From Bacteroidales bacterium (GTDB taxonomy: Bacteria > Bacteroidota > Bacteroidia > Bacteroidales > UBA932), in the NCBI GenBank assembly GCA_017938925.1, contig JAGBAO010000002.1, forward strand, positions 82,550 to 146,549: 64,000 bases of DNA, given 5' to 3'. Below are positions 1-12,146 of this stretch, piece after piece. The position numbers were made by a program, and so were the translations under genes. Under the pieces are notes generated by a model. The model did no database searches. It was not told where the DNA came from and worked only from the letters and a program-made list of their open reading frames with translations. Positions within the stretch are counted from its first letter, which is position 1, and each line of letters opens with the position of its first letter.

Positions 1-1970
1 AATGAATTGGTCATATGACAGTCATGGTAGACATTCGGGCCCGGTGTCGTCACACCTGTGACACATCCGTGACGATCCTTATCCGCAGTACACCCGGTGA
101 AAAGACACATCTCACCCTTATAATTATGGAAAGCGTATCTTCTGGAGCCCTTCAACTCGGACACAGGATCCTTGCTCGAGCAGTCAGACACTGTTATATA
201 CCTTGCCCCATACCAGAGATTGACCATGCAGTATCCGAAATGCAGGGCAGTCACATTCCTGATCCAGCAATGCTCTGCAGCATTTACCTGGATTGCTGTC
301 CAGCAATGGTCCTCATCAACATGATTGGCATAAATATCATATTCTTTGAAAGCATACTCCGAGCGCAAAGTCATATTTTCAATACCACACTCACTGACTC
401 TTGCAACGTTTCCTTTTTCTTTATAGAGTATACCACGATTCTCTTCTCCATAATCATCGGTAAGTTCCATGACTAAAGGATTATCAAGATATATCATGCT
501 GCCCGACACTCTCACTACCCTGCGGCTCCAATACATGGTATATTTTGCATCATAGTTTTTTTCATTCCATTGTATCACTGAGCCAGCGTCATTCTGAGGG
601 ATTTCATCCATTTTCAAAGCCGATATCCACGCATCCGTACCCGGGCGACACACCACAACCTTGTCTCCTGCCTTGAAGTTACTTGGATCCGCGACTTCCA
701 CATACATCTGCCCCACAGCGGCATCAGTGATTATTCGGGATGGAGAAATGCAGTCATTTTCCACATCCTTCTGGTTAATTACATTGCCTATCGATATCAG
801 TACACGGTCTTCCTTGGAATCAGCATCAGGGTCTACATATCTGGAAGTGCCTGTCGCCACTATAACAGTCTTACCCTCTCCCTCTCCACGCAGCACAACA
901 CCCGACTTCATAACGAGTTGTCCGCTTACATTATAAGTTCCTTCCTTCAGAAGCACCGCATGGCCTGAAGAAGTATTATCTATTGCATTCTGAATATCTG
1001 AAGTCCTGTCTCCCTCAGATGGTTCCAAAGTAGTTCCTACCGGAACGTATAACGGTTCCTCCTCACCCCAATGATATCCCACACGGCTGAAATCGATATA
1101 CTCTCCAAGCAGCAGGGAATTTGTATTTTCCTTAAAACCTTCATTTTCCACGCCGTCAAGAACAGTCTTTGCAAAGTTGTCAATGTCGTAGATAGGCACA
1201 TATTGATTTCTTTCAATCCTGGCCGGCTCACTCAAACTTGCCTGAAGCCTCTCGCCATTCTGACGTATAAGCGTAATCCTAAACAGATGCTCTCCAGGAA
1301 GTATACATGCGCAATAATATTTACCTTTCTGAAATGCACCTGAAATCGAAACAGATTCCTTTGGATCCAATACCTTATTCACCAACGGATTTTCTTTCGC
1401 ATCCACACGGAACTCACCTGCGAGAGGATTCCCATTCAGGTCGTCTATAACCACCGAGCGTATATCATCATATTTTGCAAACCTGAACCGGAGAACAGCA
1501 CACACATTCTTCATCTGTGTCTTATATGAGCCGTCATCTTTCTTGGTCAGGATTCCTACTGCCACATTGGCATGCAGACTATTCTCACAACGGACTTCCT
1601 GGGCATCATCCAGCCACAGATATAGACCGTCATCGTCTCGAGGACTGTATTCTCCACAGTAAACAGCATAGAGCGGTTCCTTATCAGCCGGCCAGCCGTT
1701 TACCGTAAAATCGTTACTCATGGCATCGTCGGTACATTCAGATGAAGTCATACAGACATCATCTGCCAGGACCTTTATCACATCACCCGCAGTCCATAGG
1801 ACAGCACCACCATCTGCAAACAGAGTCTTCGTATCCGGATCATTTTCCTGATATCCGGCTACCACATTAATTACAGTAGACTGATGGTTCGACTCATCAA
1901 CTCCTGCACATGACATCACGACCGAGAGCGCCAGGAGACTTATTAAATGTAGAATATCATGTTTTTTCAT
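1..1970 (-). CDS. Secreted lipoprotein with fimbrillin-like and right-handed beta-helix domains (3' end outside window)
   Basis: The minus-strand frame is open from an ATG at 1970 to the window edge (656 codons read, no stop). The N-terminus is a lipoprotein signal ending in VVMSC, with Cys21 as the lipid site. Residues about 25-300 resemble the fimbrillin family (TKT followed by W-x-x-GD, later a KNVCAVLRF strand). From about residue 320 the sequence looks like the pectate-lyase-type beta-helix superfamily (SDIQNAID, then a KEGTYNV strand and a GVVLRGEGEGKT turn). This suggests a surface polysaccharide-binding or lyase protein. No catalytic residues could be assigned, so enzymatic activity is inference. 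A strong promoter and an operator-like repeat lie directly upstream. The C-terminal part is not visible. Confidence 0.8.
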   Translation of the reverse strand, partial: MKKHDILHLISLLALSVVMSCAGVDESNHQSTVINVVAGYQENDPDTKTLFADGGAVLWTAGDVIKVLADDVCMTSSECTDDAMSNDFTVNGWPADKEPLYAVYCGEYSPRDDDGLYLWLDDAQEVRCENSLHANVAVGILTKKDDGSYKTQMKNVCAVLRFRFAKYDDIRSVVIDDLNGNPLAGEFRVDAKENPLVNKVLDPKESVSISGAFQKGKYYCACILPGEHLFRITLIRQNGERLQASLSEPARIERNQYVPIYDIDNFAKTVLDGVENEGFKENTNSLLLGEYIDFSRVGYHWGEEEPLYVPVGTTLEPSEGDRTSDIQNAIDNTSSGHAVLLKEGTYNVSGQLVMKSGVVLRGEGEGKTVIVATGTSRYVDPDADSKEDRVLISIGNVINQKDVENDCISPSRIITDAAVGQMYVEVADPSNFKAGDKVVVCRPGTDAWISALKMDEIPQNDAGSVIQWNEKNYDAKYTMYWSRRVVRVSGSMIYLDNPLVMELTDDYGEENRGILYKEKGNVARVSECGIENMTLRSEYAFKEYDIYANHVDEDHCWTAIQVNAAEHCWIRNVTALHFGYCMVNLWYGARYITVSDCSSKDPVSELKGSRRYAFHNYKGEMCLFTGCTADKDRHGCVTGVTTPGPNVYHDCHMTNS

Positions 1971-1972
1971 AG

Positions 1973-1997
1973 ACACCTAACCTAACTATACCACGGT
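1973..1997. promoter_or_regulatory. Operator-like repeat, copy A (upstream of the beta-helix lipoprotein)
   Basis: This 25-bp sequence recurs at 3154-3178 with only two mismatches. Its core, CTATACCACGGTTAATAG, is an imperfect palindrome. It lies 2 nt upstream of the lipoprotein start codon and just downstream of the predicted transcription start, as expected for a repressor site. The neighbouring GntR-type regulator is the obvious candidate to bind it (inference). Confidence 0.6.
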
Positions 1998-2006
1998 TAA
2001 TAGCGA

Positions 2007-2037
2007 CAAAGGTAGATGTTTTGTATAAAAATGCAAA
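2007..2037 (-). promoter_or_regulatory. Promoter of the beta-helix lipoprotein
   Basis: On the minus strand this reads TTTG (2037-2034), a 19-nt spacer, then TACCTTTG (2014-2007). That is an exact match to the Bacteroides housekeeping promoter TTTG-N19-TAnnTTTG. Transcription would start near 2000, within operator copy A. Confidence 0.65.
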
Positions 2038-2044
2038 TTTTTTT

Positions 2045-3076
2045 TTAGAAAGTATTACGACGAATCATCCTGAATCCGTTATGGATCTTAGTCATTTTCC
2101 TACTTAAAATCATCTCCGCAGCAAGCTTTCCCATCTTCACAAAATCAGTAGAAATTGTAGTAAGACCTCCCAGGACAACAGAATTCAAAGGAACATCATT
2201 ATATGCAATCAATCCGACATCTACTCCTACCGTCAAATTATTCTCCTTGAGGATCTCATCAAACTCAGCAAGCTCGTTGCTCAGCTGACCTGTCTGCAGA
2301 AGAAACACCTCACCGGCCTTTACATTACGCGGGAATGAATCCATTACACGCAATGGAATATGATTTCTGGCACAGAAGGATCCGACTCCTTCGAGAACCC
2401 ATTTACCGTAACGGCTAGTCGGCAGGACGACCGCATTGAGGCAGCCGATATTCCTCAACTCATCCACAGCCTCTTCAAGTCCCCTCTCGACATCAGTAAA
2501 GAAGTCCTGATATACCGCACCGAACTGTCCGGACATGAAACGGTTGCAGTGGTCAAGCAAAAGGAGTTTACGGTTCGGCACGCGGCCGAGCAGCTTCGCC
2601 ACCCTCATCTGGGTCTGGTCATCAATGGAGAAATGTGGGGAGACCACATAATAATCATACGTATCTAGATACTGGTCAAGGTAATGTTCCAGCTGGTCAA
2701 CATCGGCATTGTGAAGGATAATCTTTACCTCAGCCTCATCCACAAGCGCATTGGTAAACGAGTTCACAAGCAACTGCTTGAAAATATCCATGCGGCCAAG
2801 TATCATCAGGATATTAAGTTTCTTCGGAATCTCGTCCGCATCACGCGAGACATAATAGCCTTTACCGGGACAACTGGCGATATAGCCTTTGTTACGAAGG
2901 GTCACCAATGCACGTTTTACCGTTTCTTTTGACATGCCGGTATCAGTTGCAATATCGGTCATGGAAGGAAGATGAGTTCCCTTCTTTAAAGTACCATCAA
3001 GAATCCGTGTCTCGATTTCAGAAAGCACTTGTTTATATTTCGGTACATCCGTATCCGGATTGATGTGAAATCTCAT
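2045..3076 (-). CDS. GntR-type transcriptional regulator with LacI-like sensor domain
   Basis: 343 aa. Residues 1-75 are a GntR winged helix: PKYKQVLSEIETRIL, the recognition region MSKETVKRALVTLRNKGY, and a wing containing PGKGYYV. The remainder resembles the periplasmic-binding-type sensor of LacI/AraR regulators, with a C-terminal GLTTISTDFVKMGKLAAEMIL segment. It is presumably a sugar-responsive repressor. It is divergent from the GH2 gene at 3174 and its 3' end faces the upstream region of the beta-helix lipoprotein; both targets carry the same operator-like sequence. It is clearly paralogous to the regulator at 6378-7412, sharing the FGAVYQDF and TPHFS/SPHFS stretches. The effector is unknown. 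Confidence 0.88.
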   Translation of the reverse strand: MRFHINPDTDVPKYKQVLSEIETRILDGTLKKGTHLPSMTDIATDTGMSKETVKRALVTLRNKGYIASCPGKGYYVSRDADEIPKKLNILMILGRMDIFKQLLVNSFTNALVDEAEVKIILHNADVDQLEHYLDQYLDTYDYYVVSPHFSIDDQTQMRVAKLLGRVPNRKLLLLDHCNRFMSGQFGAVYQDFFTDVERGLEEAVDELRNIGCLNAVVLPTSRYGKWVLEGVGSFCARNHIPLRVMDSFPRNVKAGEVFLLQTGQLSNELAEFDEILKENNLTVGVDVGLIAYNDVPLNSVVLGGLTTISTDFVKMGKLAAEMILSRKMTKIHNGFRMIRRNTF

Positions 3077-3102
3077 ATAGCGTCAATCATGGGTTAATCC
3101 GA

Positions 3103-3134
3103 CAAAATTACAACTTTGTTTGATATTATTCAAA
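3103..3134 (-). promoter_or_regulatory. Promoter of the first GntR regulator
   Basis: On the minus strand this reads TTTG (3134-3131), a 20-nt spacer and TAATTTTG (3110-3103), matching TAnnTTTG. It overlaps the oppositely oriented promoter of the GH2 gene, so the two may be co-regulated or compete. Confidence 0.6.
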
Positions 3135-3151
3135 AGAAAACACTATATTTG
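3119..3151 (+). promoter_or_regulatory. Promoter of the GH2 beta-galactosidase gene
   Basis: TTTG at 3119-3122, a 21-nt spacer and TATATTTG at 3144-3151 match the Bacteroides consensus. Transcription would start near 3158, giving a leader of only about 16 nt before the ATG at 3174. Confidence 0.6.
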
Positions 3152-3153
3152 CA

Positions 3154-6350
<3,197 letters not shown>

Positions 6351-6377
6351 TGAAGAAACGCGCGTCAGGCGGATGAC

Positions 6378-7412
6378 TTAGAAAGTGCCTCTGCGGATAA
6401 GACGGAAATCGCATTTGACCTTTGAAAGGTTCTTGGTCAAGATCATATCGGCGGCAGTCTCACCCATCTGCCTGAAATCAGTGGAGACTGCCGTAAGACC
6501 GTCCAGGATGATTTCATTTATGGGGGCGTCGTTATAAGAAATGACACTTATATCCTCGCCGATGACCAGGCCCTGTTCTTTTGCGACACGTGCCAAAGTA
6601 AGCAGTCCTGTATCATGTTGGGAATTAAGCAGAAGATACACCTCATTCTTTCTGATTATGTCCCCTGTCACTCCGGTATGGAACTCCACAGGAAGGCCGG
6701 TCTGTGAACAGAAGGTCTGGATGGACGTCCTGATTGATGCGGAGTAAAGACTGTTCGGCATAGTCAGGACATTGAGCTTCGAAAAAGTCCTCAACTTGTC
6801 CAGACCCTCGGACAGGGCTACGGAAATATCTTTAGAGAAGTCCTGATACACAGCTCCGAAGTTGCCCATAAGATCATCCACCATTCGGTCCACAAGAATC
6901 AGTTTCCTGTTCGGAAACCTTTTCAGCAGCTTGAGCATCCTTTTCTGACTGGAAGCATCCAATGAGAAATGCGGAGTCACTACATAGTAGTCAAAATGAT
7001 CCACATCCTCATCGATAAAGAATTCGAACACATCCAGATTCTGGTTGTGAATACGGATGGTCACCTCGGCGTCACCGCCGATTTTGTCCATAAATGACTG
7101 GAAAAGCACCTGTTTGTAGGAGCTGAGCTTGTCGAAAAGAAGCAGAATGCGTAACGGACGTTCATTCCCGACTCCACAGACATAGAAGCCCTTTCCCTGC
7201 CTAGGCTCTATTACTCCCTTGTCCCTCAATATTGCATACGCTTTCTTTACGGTTTCCTTGGAAATCTCCAGTTCTGCTGAGAGTTCATTCATGGATGGCA
7301 GAAGAAAGCCCGGGGGATATTCACCGGAAATTATCTTCTGTTCTATCTGGGATATCACCTGCTTATATACAGGTATGCTTACCGCCGAATTAATATAAAA
7401 TCCTTTATGCAT
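6378..7412 (-). CDS. Second GntR-type regulator with LacI-like sensor domain
   Basis: 344 aa from ATG 7412. A longer reading from 7448 is rejected because alignment with the paralog at 2045-3076 begins at MHKGFYINSAVSIPVYKQ, and the extension would cover the divergent MFS promoter. The winged helix has ISKETVKKAYAILRDKGV and QGKGFYV; the sensor half ends in GLTAVSTDFRQMGETAADMIL. It probably controls the divergent MFS-isomerase-cupin-ROK operon (inference from position). It ends 28 nt from the end of the convergent GH2 gene, and I see no terminator hairpin between them. Confidence 0.87.
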   Translation of the reverse strand: MHKGFYINSAVSIPVYKQVISQIEQKIISGEYPPGFLLPSMNELSAELEISKETVKKAYAILRDKGVIEPRQGKGFYVCGVGNERPLRILLLFDKLSSYKQVLFQSFMDKIGGDAEVTIRIHNQNLDVFEFFIDEDVDHFDYYVVTPHFSLDASSQKRMLKLLKRFPNRKLILVDRMVDDLMGNFGAVYQDFSKDISVALSEGLDKLRTFSKLNVLTMPNSLYSASIRTSIQTFCSQTGLPVEFHTGVTGDIIRKNEVYLLLNSQHDTGLLTLARVAKEQGLVIGEDISVISYNDAPINEIILDGLTAVSTDFRQMGETAADMILTKNLSKVKCDFRLIRRGTF

Positions 7413-7435
7413 TTCAAATAATTTGCCTATCTTTG
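7404..7435 (+). promoter_or_regulatory. Promoter of the MFS-isomerase-cupin-ROK operon
   Basis: TTTA at 7404-7407, a 20-nt spacer and TATCTTTG at 7428-7435 (exact TAnnTTTG). It overlaps the start codon of the divergent regulator. The leader of about 75 nt contains TTGCAC/GTGCAA half-sites (7433-7438 and 7456-7461) and a TTCGCGAA palindrome (7473-7480), either of which could be an operator; neither resembles the operator of the first regulator. Confidence 0.5.
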
Positions 7436-7516
7436 CACCACACCACACAACACTTGTGCAACGCTCTTAAATTTCGCGAAGTTACAAAAACCTTATTATA
7501 AAACAAACTGCTGACA

Positions 7517-8773
7517 ATGAATGCAAAAACAACAAAAGGAAGCTGGTACAAATGGGAAGTCCTGCTGCTCCTGTGGATGGCATACCTCCTCAATCAGGCA
7601 GACAGACAGGTGTTCAACACAGTGCTACCGGCTATCCGTGATGCTCTCAGTCTGACCGACACATCCATCGGTATTATTGCAACAATCTTCAATCTCTGTT
7701 ACGCGATGATGGTTCCCCTCGGAGGATGGGCAGGAGACCGTTTCAGCCGCAAATGGGTTGTGACGATAGCAATCCTCTTCTGGAGCGTGGCGACAATGTT
7801 CACAGGACTTGCTACCGGAGTCATCATGCTGATACTCCTGCGAAGTATAGCCACAGGCGGCGGAGAGGCTTTCTTCGGACCGGCAAACTATTCGCTCCTT
7901 GGACAATACCATAAAGAGACACGAGCACGCGCGATGTCCATCCATCAGACAGCATATTATATAGGTGTAATCCTCGCCGGATGGCTTGCTGGACTTATTG
8001 CTGACAAGCTTGGATGGCAGTATTCGTTCATAATATTCGGCGCAGTCGGCGTGATCTGGGGTATTATTATGGCAATCAGACTCAAGGACAAGAAAGATGA
8101 CAATGAAGAAGCTGCTGCAAAGGAAGAGAACAAGGTCGGTATCCTTGACGGATTCAAGGTCGTGTTCACTACCCCTACAGCACTTATGCTCACGATAGGA
8201 TTCAGTGGTCTGATCTTCGTCATCACAGGATTCATGACATGGGTGCCGGCATTCCTTCAGGAGGAGTTCGGACAGAACCAGGCTGCTGCGGGATTCAACT
8301 CGATGTTCTGGACATATCTTGCAGCTTTCGTTGGAGTACTCCTTGCAGGATCGCTTTCTGACAAGTTTGCAGCTAAGACAAACAAGGCACGTATGCTCCT
8401 GCAGGCATTCGGATTGATTGCAGGTGCCGTATTCCTCTTCATCATGGGATACAGCACCACGCTTTGGGTGCTTTACCTCAGTTTTGCCGGATGGGGATTC
8501 TTCAGGGCATTCTTCGATGCAAATACATACACCGTGCTCTATGACGTGACTCCGTCACATCTTCATGCCTCATGCTCAAGCGCAATGATTACCACAGGCT
8601 TTGCAGTAGGCGCCCTCGCCCCTGTAGTGCTCGGAGCCATGAAGGAGAACCTCGGAAGCCTCGCGGCGACATTCCCTGTTTTGGGAATTATTTGGGTTGT
8701 ATGCGCAATCCTCATGTTCGTTGTAAGCCGCACAAGCTATCAGAAAGATTATGACAAAATAAATAAAGCATAG
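7517..8773 (+). CDS. MFS sugar (or sugar-acid) transporter
   Basis: 418 aa with about 12 hydrophobic segments. The first half carries the major-facilitator loop GGWAGDRFSRKWV between helices 2 and 3, and the second half the related ADKLGWQ and SLSDKFAAKT loops. The N-terminal QADRQVFNTVLPAI resembles the anion:cation symporter branch, which includes hexuronate and sialic acid carriers. It is the first gene of an operon; the isomerase starts 2 nt after its stop. The substrate is presumably the sugar processed by the downstream enzymes, but I cannot name it from sequence. Confidence 0.88.
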   Translation: MNAKTTKGSWYKWEVLLLLWMAYLLNQADRQVFNTVLPAIRDALSLTDTSIGIIATIFNLCYAMMVPLGGWAGDRFSRKWVVTIAILFWSVATMFTGLATGVIMLILLRSIATGGGEAFFGPANYSLLGQYHKETRARAMSIHQTAYYIGVILAGWLAGLIADKLGWQYSFIIFGAVGVIWGIIMAIRLKDKKDDNEEAAAKEENKVGILDGFKVVFTTPTALMLTIGFSGLIFVITGFMTWVPAFLQEEFGQNQAAAGFNSMFWTYLAAFVGVLLAGSLSDKFAAKTNKARMLLQAFGLIAGAVFLFIMGYSTTLWVLYLSFAGWGFFRAFFDANTYTVLYDVTPSHLHASCSSAMITTGFAVGALAPVVLGAMKENLGSLAATFPVLGIIWVVCAILMFVVSRTSYQKDYDKINKA

Positions 8774-8775
8774 CC

Positions 8776-10239
8776 ATGAAAGCAGAACTTAAAAACAGAA
8801 AGCCGAAAGCAGGTCTCCTGCTTATCGCTTCACCAAGATTCAAGAACCTGTATGGACCTCAGAGAGGTACTTATGGTGAAAGAAAGGCTGAAGCCGTAAA
8901 AGGCATCAAGGCAACAATGGACTTCCTTGACCTTGTCGATCCCGGCATCGTATATGAAAGAGAGGATGCCCAGAAGGCAATGGACATGTTCTATGCAGAG
9001 AAGGTTGACTTCATCTATGCGGAATTCCTTTCTTGGAGCGAGGACTTTGCGTGGATAAGATTCCTGCGCGACTGTCCTCAGATTCCTATAATATTCTGCA
9101 ATGTTGCAAAGCCTAAGATGACGTTCGAGACTACCCTCGACGAGGATGATTTCGTGGACTACCTCTGCGCCGGCACACTCGTAGGTTCACTCGAAGGTTC
9201 AGGAAGCATCAAGAGGGTACCTCGCAAGATGGTCAAGACCATACTCGGCACACGCGAGCAGGTGACAGAACAGCTCAAGGTCTATGCAAACGCAGCAAAG
9301 ACACGTGCAATCCTCCGCAACTCGAACGTAGGCCTCATGGCAAACATGAACGAGGCAATGTGGAGCACATATATCGACAACTACGACCTCTTCACCAAGA
9401 TCGGTCCTGAAATCCACTACCTCCCATACAGTGATTACGGAATCGAGATAGAGAACCTCACAGATCAGGAGGTGAAGGAGTATGCAGATGAGCTCACCAG
9501 CAAGTACAAGATGATGGATGATGTAGAATACGACAAATTCATCGGCTGTGTGAAAGCGACTCTCGGTATCAAGAAACTAGCAGAGAAGAACAACATTGAC
9601 TGCTACGTATACAATGATATCGATCAGGCTACATTCAAGACAGCAGGATGCCGCGCTGGTTTCTACCCTCAGTGGTTCAATGAAAATGTCAGCGTACTTG
9701 TACCTGAGGCTGATATAGGAGCCGGTATCATCACTTATGTCCTCAAGCTCATGACAGGCAAGAACATCAACTTCATCGAGCCTTTCCACATCGAGGATGA
9801 CTTCGGCACATTCGCTGGCGGACATGCTGGTCCTAATGACCACAACGACCCACAGTGGCAGGATAACGTCATCATTTCACGTGACGTACGCTTCGCAAAA
9901 ACCCACTGGAAGTATGCAGGTGCCCCATTTGCTTGGAACCGTTTCAGCCCAGGAATGAAAACAGTTGCAGGTTTGTACGAGGAGGACGGAAAATACAAGC
10001 TCATCACCTTCATGGTAGAGAGTCTTTCGGAGAAGGACACCCCACAGAGCAACAAGAAGCACCTTCTTGCAACATACAGCCACGGTATCTTCAAGCCGGT
10101 TGTCCCTGTAAAGGAACTCTGGGAGCAGGTTCTCAGGATCGGTGCCACACAGCACTACGCTATCGTGGACGGCGACTACCGCAAGGAACTTGAAGACTTC
10201 GCCGAGATTATGGAATTCGAATTCTACAGCATCAAGTAA
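8776..10239 (+). CDS. L-fucose/L-arabinose isomerase-family protein
   Basis: 487 aa, cytoplasmic, no signal peptide. Overall length and organisation resemble the FucI/AraA aldose-ketose isomerase fold: alternating alpha/beta N-terminal and central domains, then a C-terminal barrel ending near QHYAIVDGDY. It probably interconverts an aldose and ketose delivered by the MFS transporter. I could not confirm the metal ligands, so the reaction is inferred from family resemblance. It lies between the transporter (2-nt gap) and the cupin gene (35-nt gap). Confidence 0.7.
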   Translation: MKAELKNRKPKAGLLLIASPRFKNLYGPQRGTYGERKAEAVKGIKATMDFLDLVDPGIVYEREDAQKAMDMFYAEKVDFIYAEFLSWSEDFAWIRFLRDCPQIPIIFCNVAKPKMTFETTLDEDDFVDYLCAGTLVGSLEGSGSIKRVPRKMVKTILGTREQVTEQLKVYANAAKTRAILRNSNVGLMANMNEAMWSTYIDNYDLFTKIGPEIHYLPYSDYGIEIENLTDQEVKEYADELTSKYKMMDDVEYDKFIGCVKATLGIKKLAEKNNIDCYVYNDIDQATFKTAGCRAGFYPQWFNENVSVLVPEADIGAGIITYVLKLMTGKNINFIEPFHIEDDFGTFAGGHAGPNDHNDPQWQDNVIISRDVRFAKTHWKYAGAPFAWNRFSPGMKTVAGLYEEDGKYKLITFMVESLSEKDTPQSNKKHLLATYSHGIFKPVVPVKELWEQVLRIGATQHYAIVDGDYRKELEDFAEIMEFEFYSIK

Positions 10240-10274
10240 TTTAGTTTTTTAATAACAAATAAACATCAAAGACA

Positions 10275-12146
10275 ATGAGTTTTATGTACAACCCGTTTCC
10301 GTTTGATGATCCAAAGCCGATCAACAGACCGAAACTTTCAGAAGAAACAATCAATTCAGTAGTTACAGGCGGTACGCCTAATGTTGCCAAGAAGTTTTTT
10401 GCAGGGATAGCTGACAGAATCCAGTCAGAAGGTGTCATCGTCGGAATCGACGGTTATACAACTACAAACTGGAAGCAGTTTGTGGACCTTCTTGCAAGAG
10501 AGTGCACCATTGCTGGTGTTGAACTTGAGGTTGTAGACTCGCTTGCAGCAGTTCTCAAACCAAATGAGGTAATCGACGAGATGATCGACTCACGCCTTAT
10601 TTGGGACACCAAGATCGACCCTACCCTCCTCTACGGAAAGCTCTATCATGGTGGTTACATCGGACTGTTTGACGAAGCTAAGGTTGCTCACTTCCAGAAG
10701 GCAGTTCCTGCAATGAAAGCTCCAGGCAAACTCGTCGTCGTTGCAGGATACGGTTCTATGATAGCCGAATTCCGTGACATGTATGACGTAAAGTGCTGGT
10801 TCGACATCACTCCTATGAGGAGCATTCTCCGCATCAGAAACGGTGAGTATGCCAACATCGGCAAGGAGCATCCCGGCATCATCAACCGCACAATCCGTCG
10901 CTGCTACTACTGTGATTTTGAGTGCGCCGTACAGCTCAGAAAAGATCTCTGGAAAAACAACGTTCCTGATTTCTTCTTCATCGACAACGACCATGGCAAA
11001 CTCCAGATGATGCCTTATGCTTCATTTACAGACATCTGCGCACAGCTGGTAAAATATCCGTTCAGAACCAAGCCTTGCTATCTTGAAGGCGTATGGGGCG
11101 GATCATACATGAAAGAGCATCGTAACCTCCCTAAGGAGATGAGAAACGCTGCATGGGTATTCGATTTCATTCCTATGGAGGTCAGTGTCCTTGTAGAAGT
11201 TGGTAACGAGACTCTCGACATCAACTACTGCACATTCGTCCACAAGGAGGGCGTGAATCTTATGGGAGAGAAGTGCGTCAACAAGTACCAGGGTTATTTC
11301 CCTATCCGTTTCAATTGGGATGACTCTTACCACTCTACCGGCAACATGAGCGTTCAATGCCATTCAGACGGAAAGTTCAATATTGAGAACTACGATGAGT
11401 TCGGCCGTCAGGACGAGAGCTACTATGTAGTCGTGACAGGTCATGAGGCAAAGACGTTCATTGGGTTCCGTGACGACGCTGATATCCCTCAGTTCTTCAA
11501 GGAAATCGAGGATGCGGATACAAAGCAGATACCATGCGACTACATGAAGTATGTAAGCTACGAGCCTTCTGTGCCAGGTCTTCAAGTAATGCTTCCTGCA
11601 GGTACAATCCACTCAAGCGGACGTAACCAGGTGATTCTTGAGATCGGTTCGCTCACAATCGGTTCATATACGTACAAGATGTACGACTATCTCCGTCTTG
11701 ATTTCGATGGCAAGCAGCGTCCAATCCACACATATCTTGGTGAGAAGTGCGTGAATCAGGACAGAAGATATTCAGTTATCCACGACCCGAACAGTCCGGA
11801 CTACATCGTTCAGGAGCCTCGTCTTGATGCTAAGGGAGAAGGCTGGGAAGAGTACATCCTTGGTGAGAACCCTCAGATGTACATCTCACTCCGTCGCCTC
11901 GAATTCGAAAAGGTATGCGAACAGGATACAAAGAACGAGAAGTTCCATGTGCTCACACTCGTGGACGGTGACAAGGTGCGTATCCGCAGTGTAGAACATC
12001 CTGAGCGTTATTTCGACCTTGATTTCATGGAAATTGCCTGCGTTCCTGCAAATATGGGCAAGTACGTTGTTGAGAACCTTGGCAAGGAGCCTGTCCGCAT
12101 CCACAAGACAACTCTTCGAGAAGGATTTGAAAATGACCCAAAATAA
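10275..12146 (+). CDS. Large ManA-like cupin protein with extra N-terminal domain
   Basis: 623 aa. The C-terminal two thirds resemble class I mannose-6-phosphate isomerase. VWGGSYM recalls the WGG entry motif; SVQCHSDGKF and a following DESYYVV recall the QVHP and E zinc ligands; LPAGTIHSSGRNQVILEIG supplies the last histidine. The canonical QVHP proline is absent. The N-terminal 270 residues contain GVIVGIDGYTTTNW and KLVVVAGYGSMI and look nucleotide-kinase-like without a P-loop. It may isomerise or epimerise a sugar or sugar phosphate. The 3' end overlaps the ROK gene by 14 nt, which suggests translational coupling. Confidence 0.7.
   Translation: MSFMYNPFPFDDPKPINRPKLSEETINSVVTGGTPNVAKKFFAGIADRIQSEGVIVGIDGYTTTNWKQFVDLLARECTIAGVELEVVDSLAAVLKPNEVIDEMIDSRLIWDTKIDPTLLYGKLYHGGYIGLFDEAKVAHFQKAVPAMKAPGKLVVVAGYGSMIAEFRDMYDVKCWFDITPMRSILRIRNGEYANIGKEHPGIINRTIRRCYYCDFECAVQLRKDLWKNNVPDFFFIDNDHGKLQMMPYASFTDICAQLVKYPFRTKPCYLEGVWGGSYMKEHRNLPKEMRNAAWVFDFIPMEVSVLVEVGNETLDINYCTFVHKEGVNLMGEKCVNKYQGYFPIRFNWDDSYHSTGNMSVQCHSDGKFNIENYDEFGRQDESYYVVVTGHEAKTFIGFRDDADIPQFFKEIEDADTKQIPCDYMKYVSYEPSVPGLQVMLPAGTIHSSGRNQVILEIGSLTIGSYTYKMYDYLRLDFDGKQRPIHTYLGEKCVNQDRRYSVIHDPNSPDYIVQEPRLDAKGEGWEEYILGENPQMYISLRRLEFEKVCEQDTKNEKFHVLTLVDGDKVRIRSVEHPERYFDLDFMEIACVPANMGKYVVENLGKEPVRIHKTTLREGFENDPK

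Noticed and set aside
15-1343. Several plus-strand frames in the first 1.4 kb
   Set aside because: They are antisense to the beta-helix lipoprotein, which reads as one continuous protein with a signal peptide.
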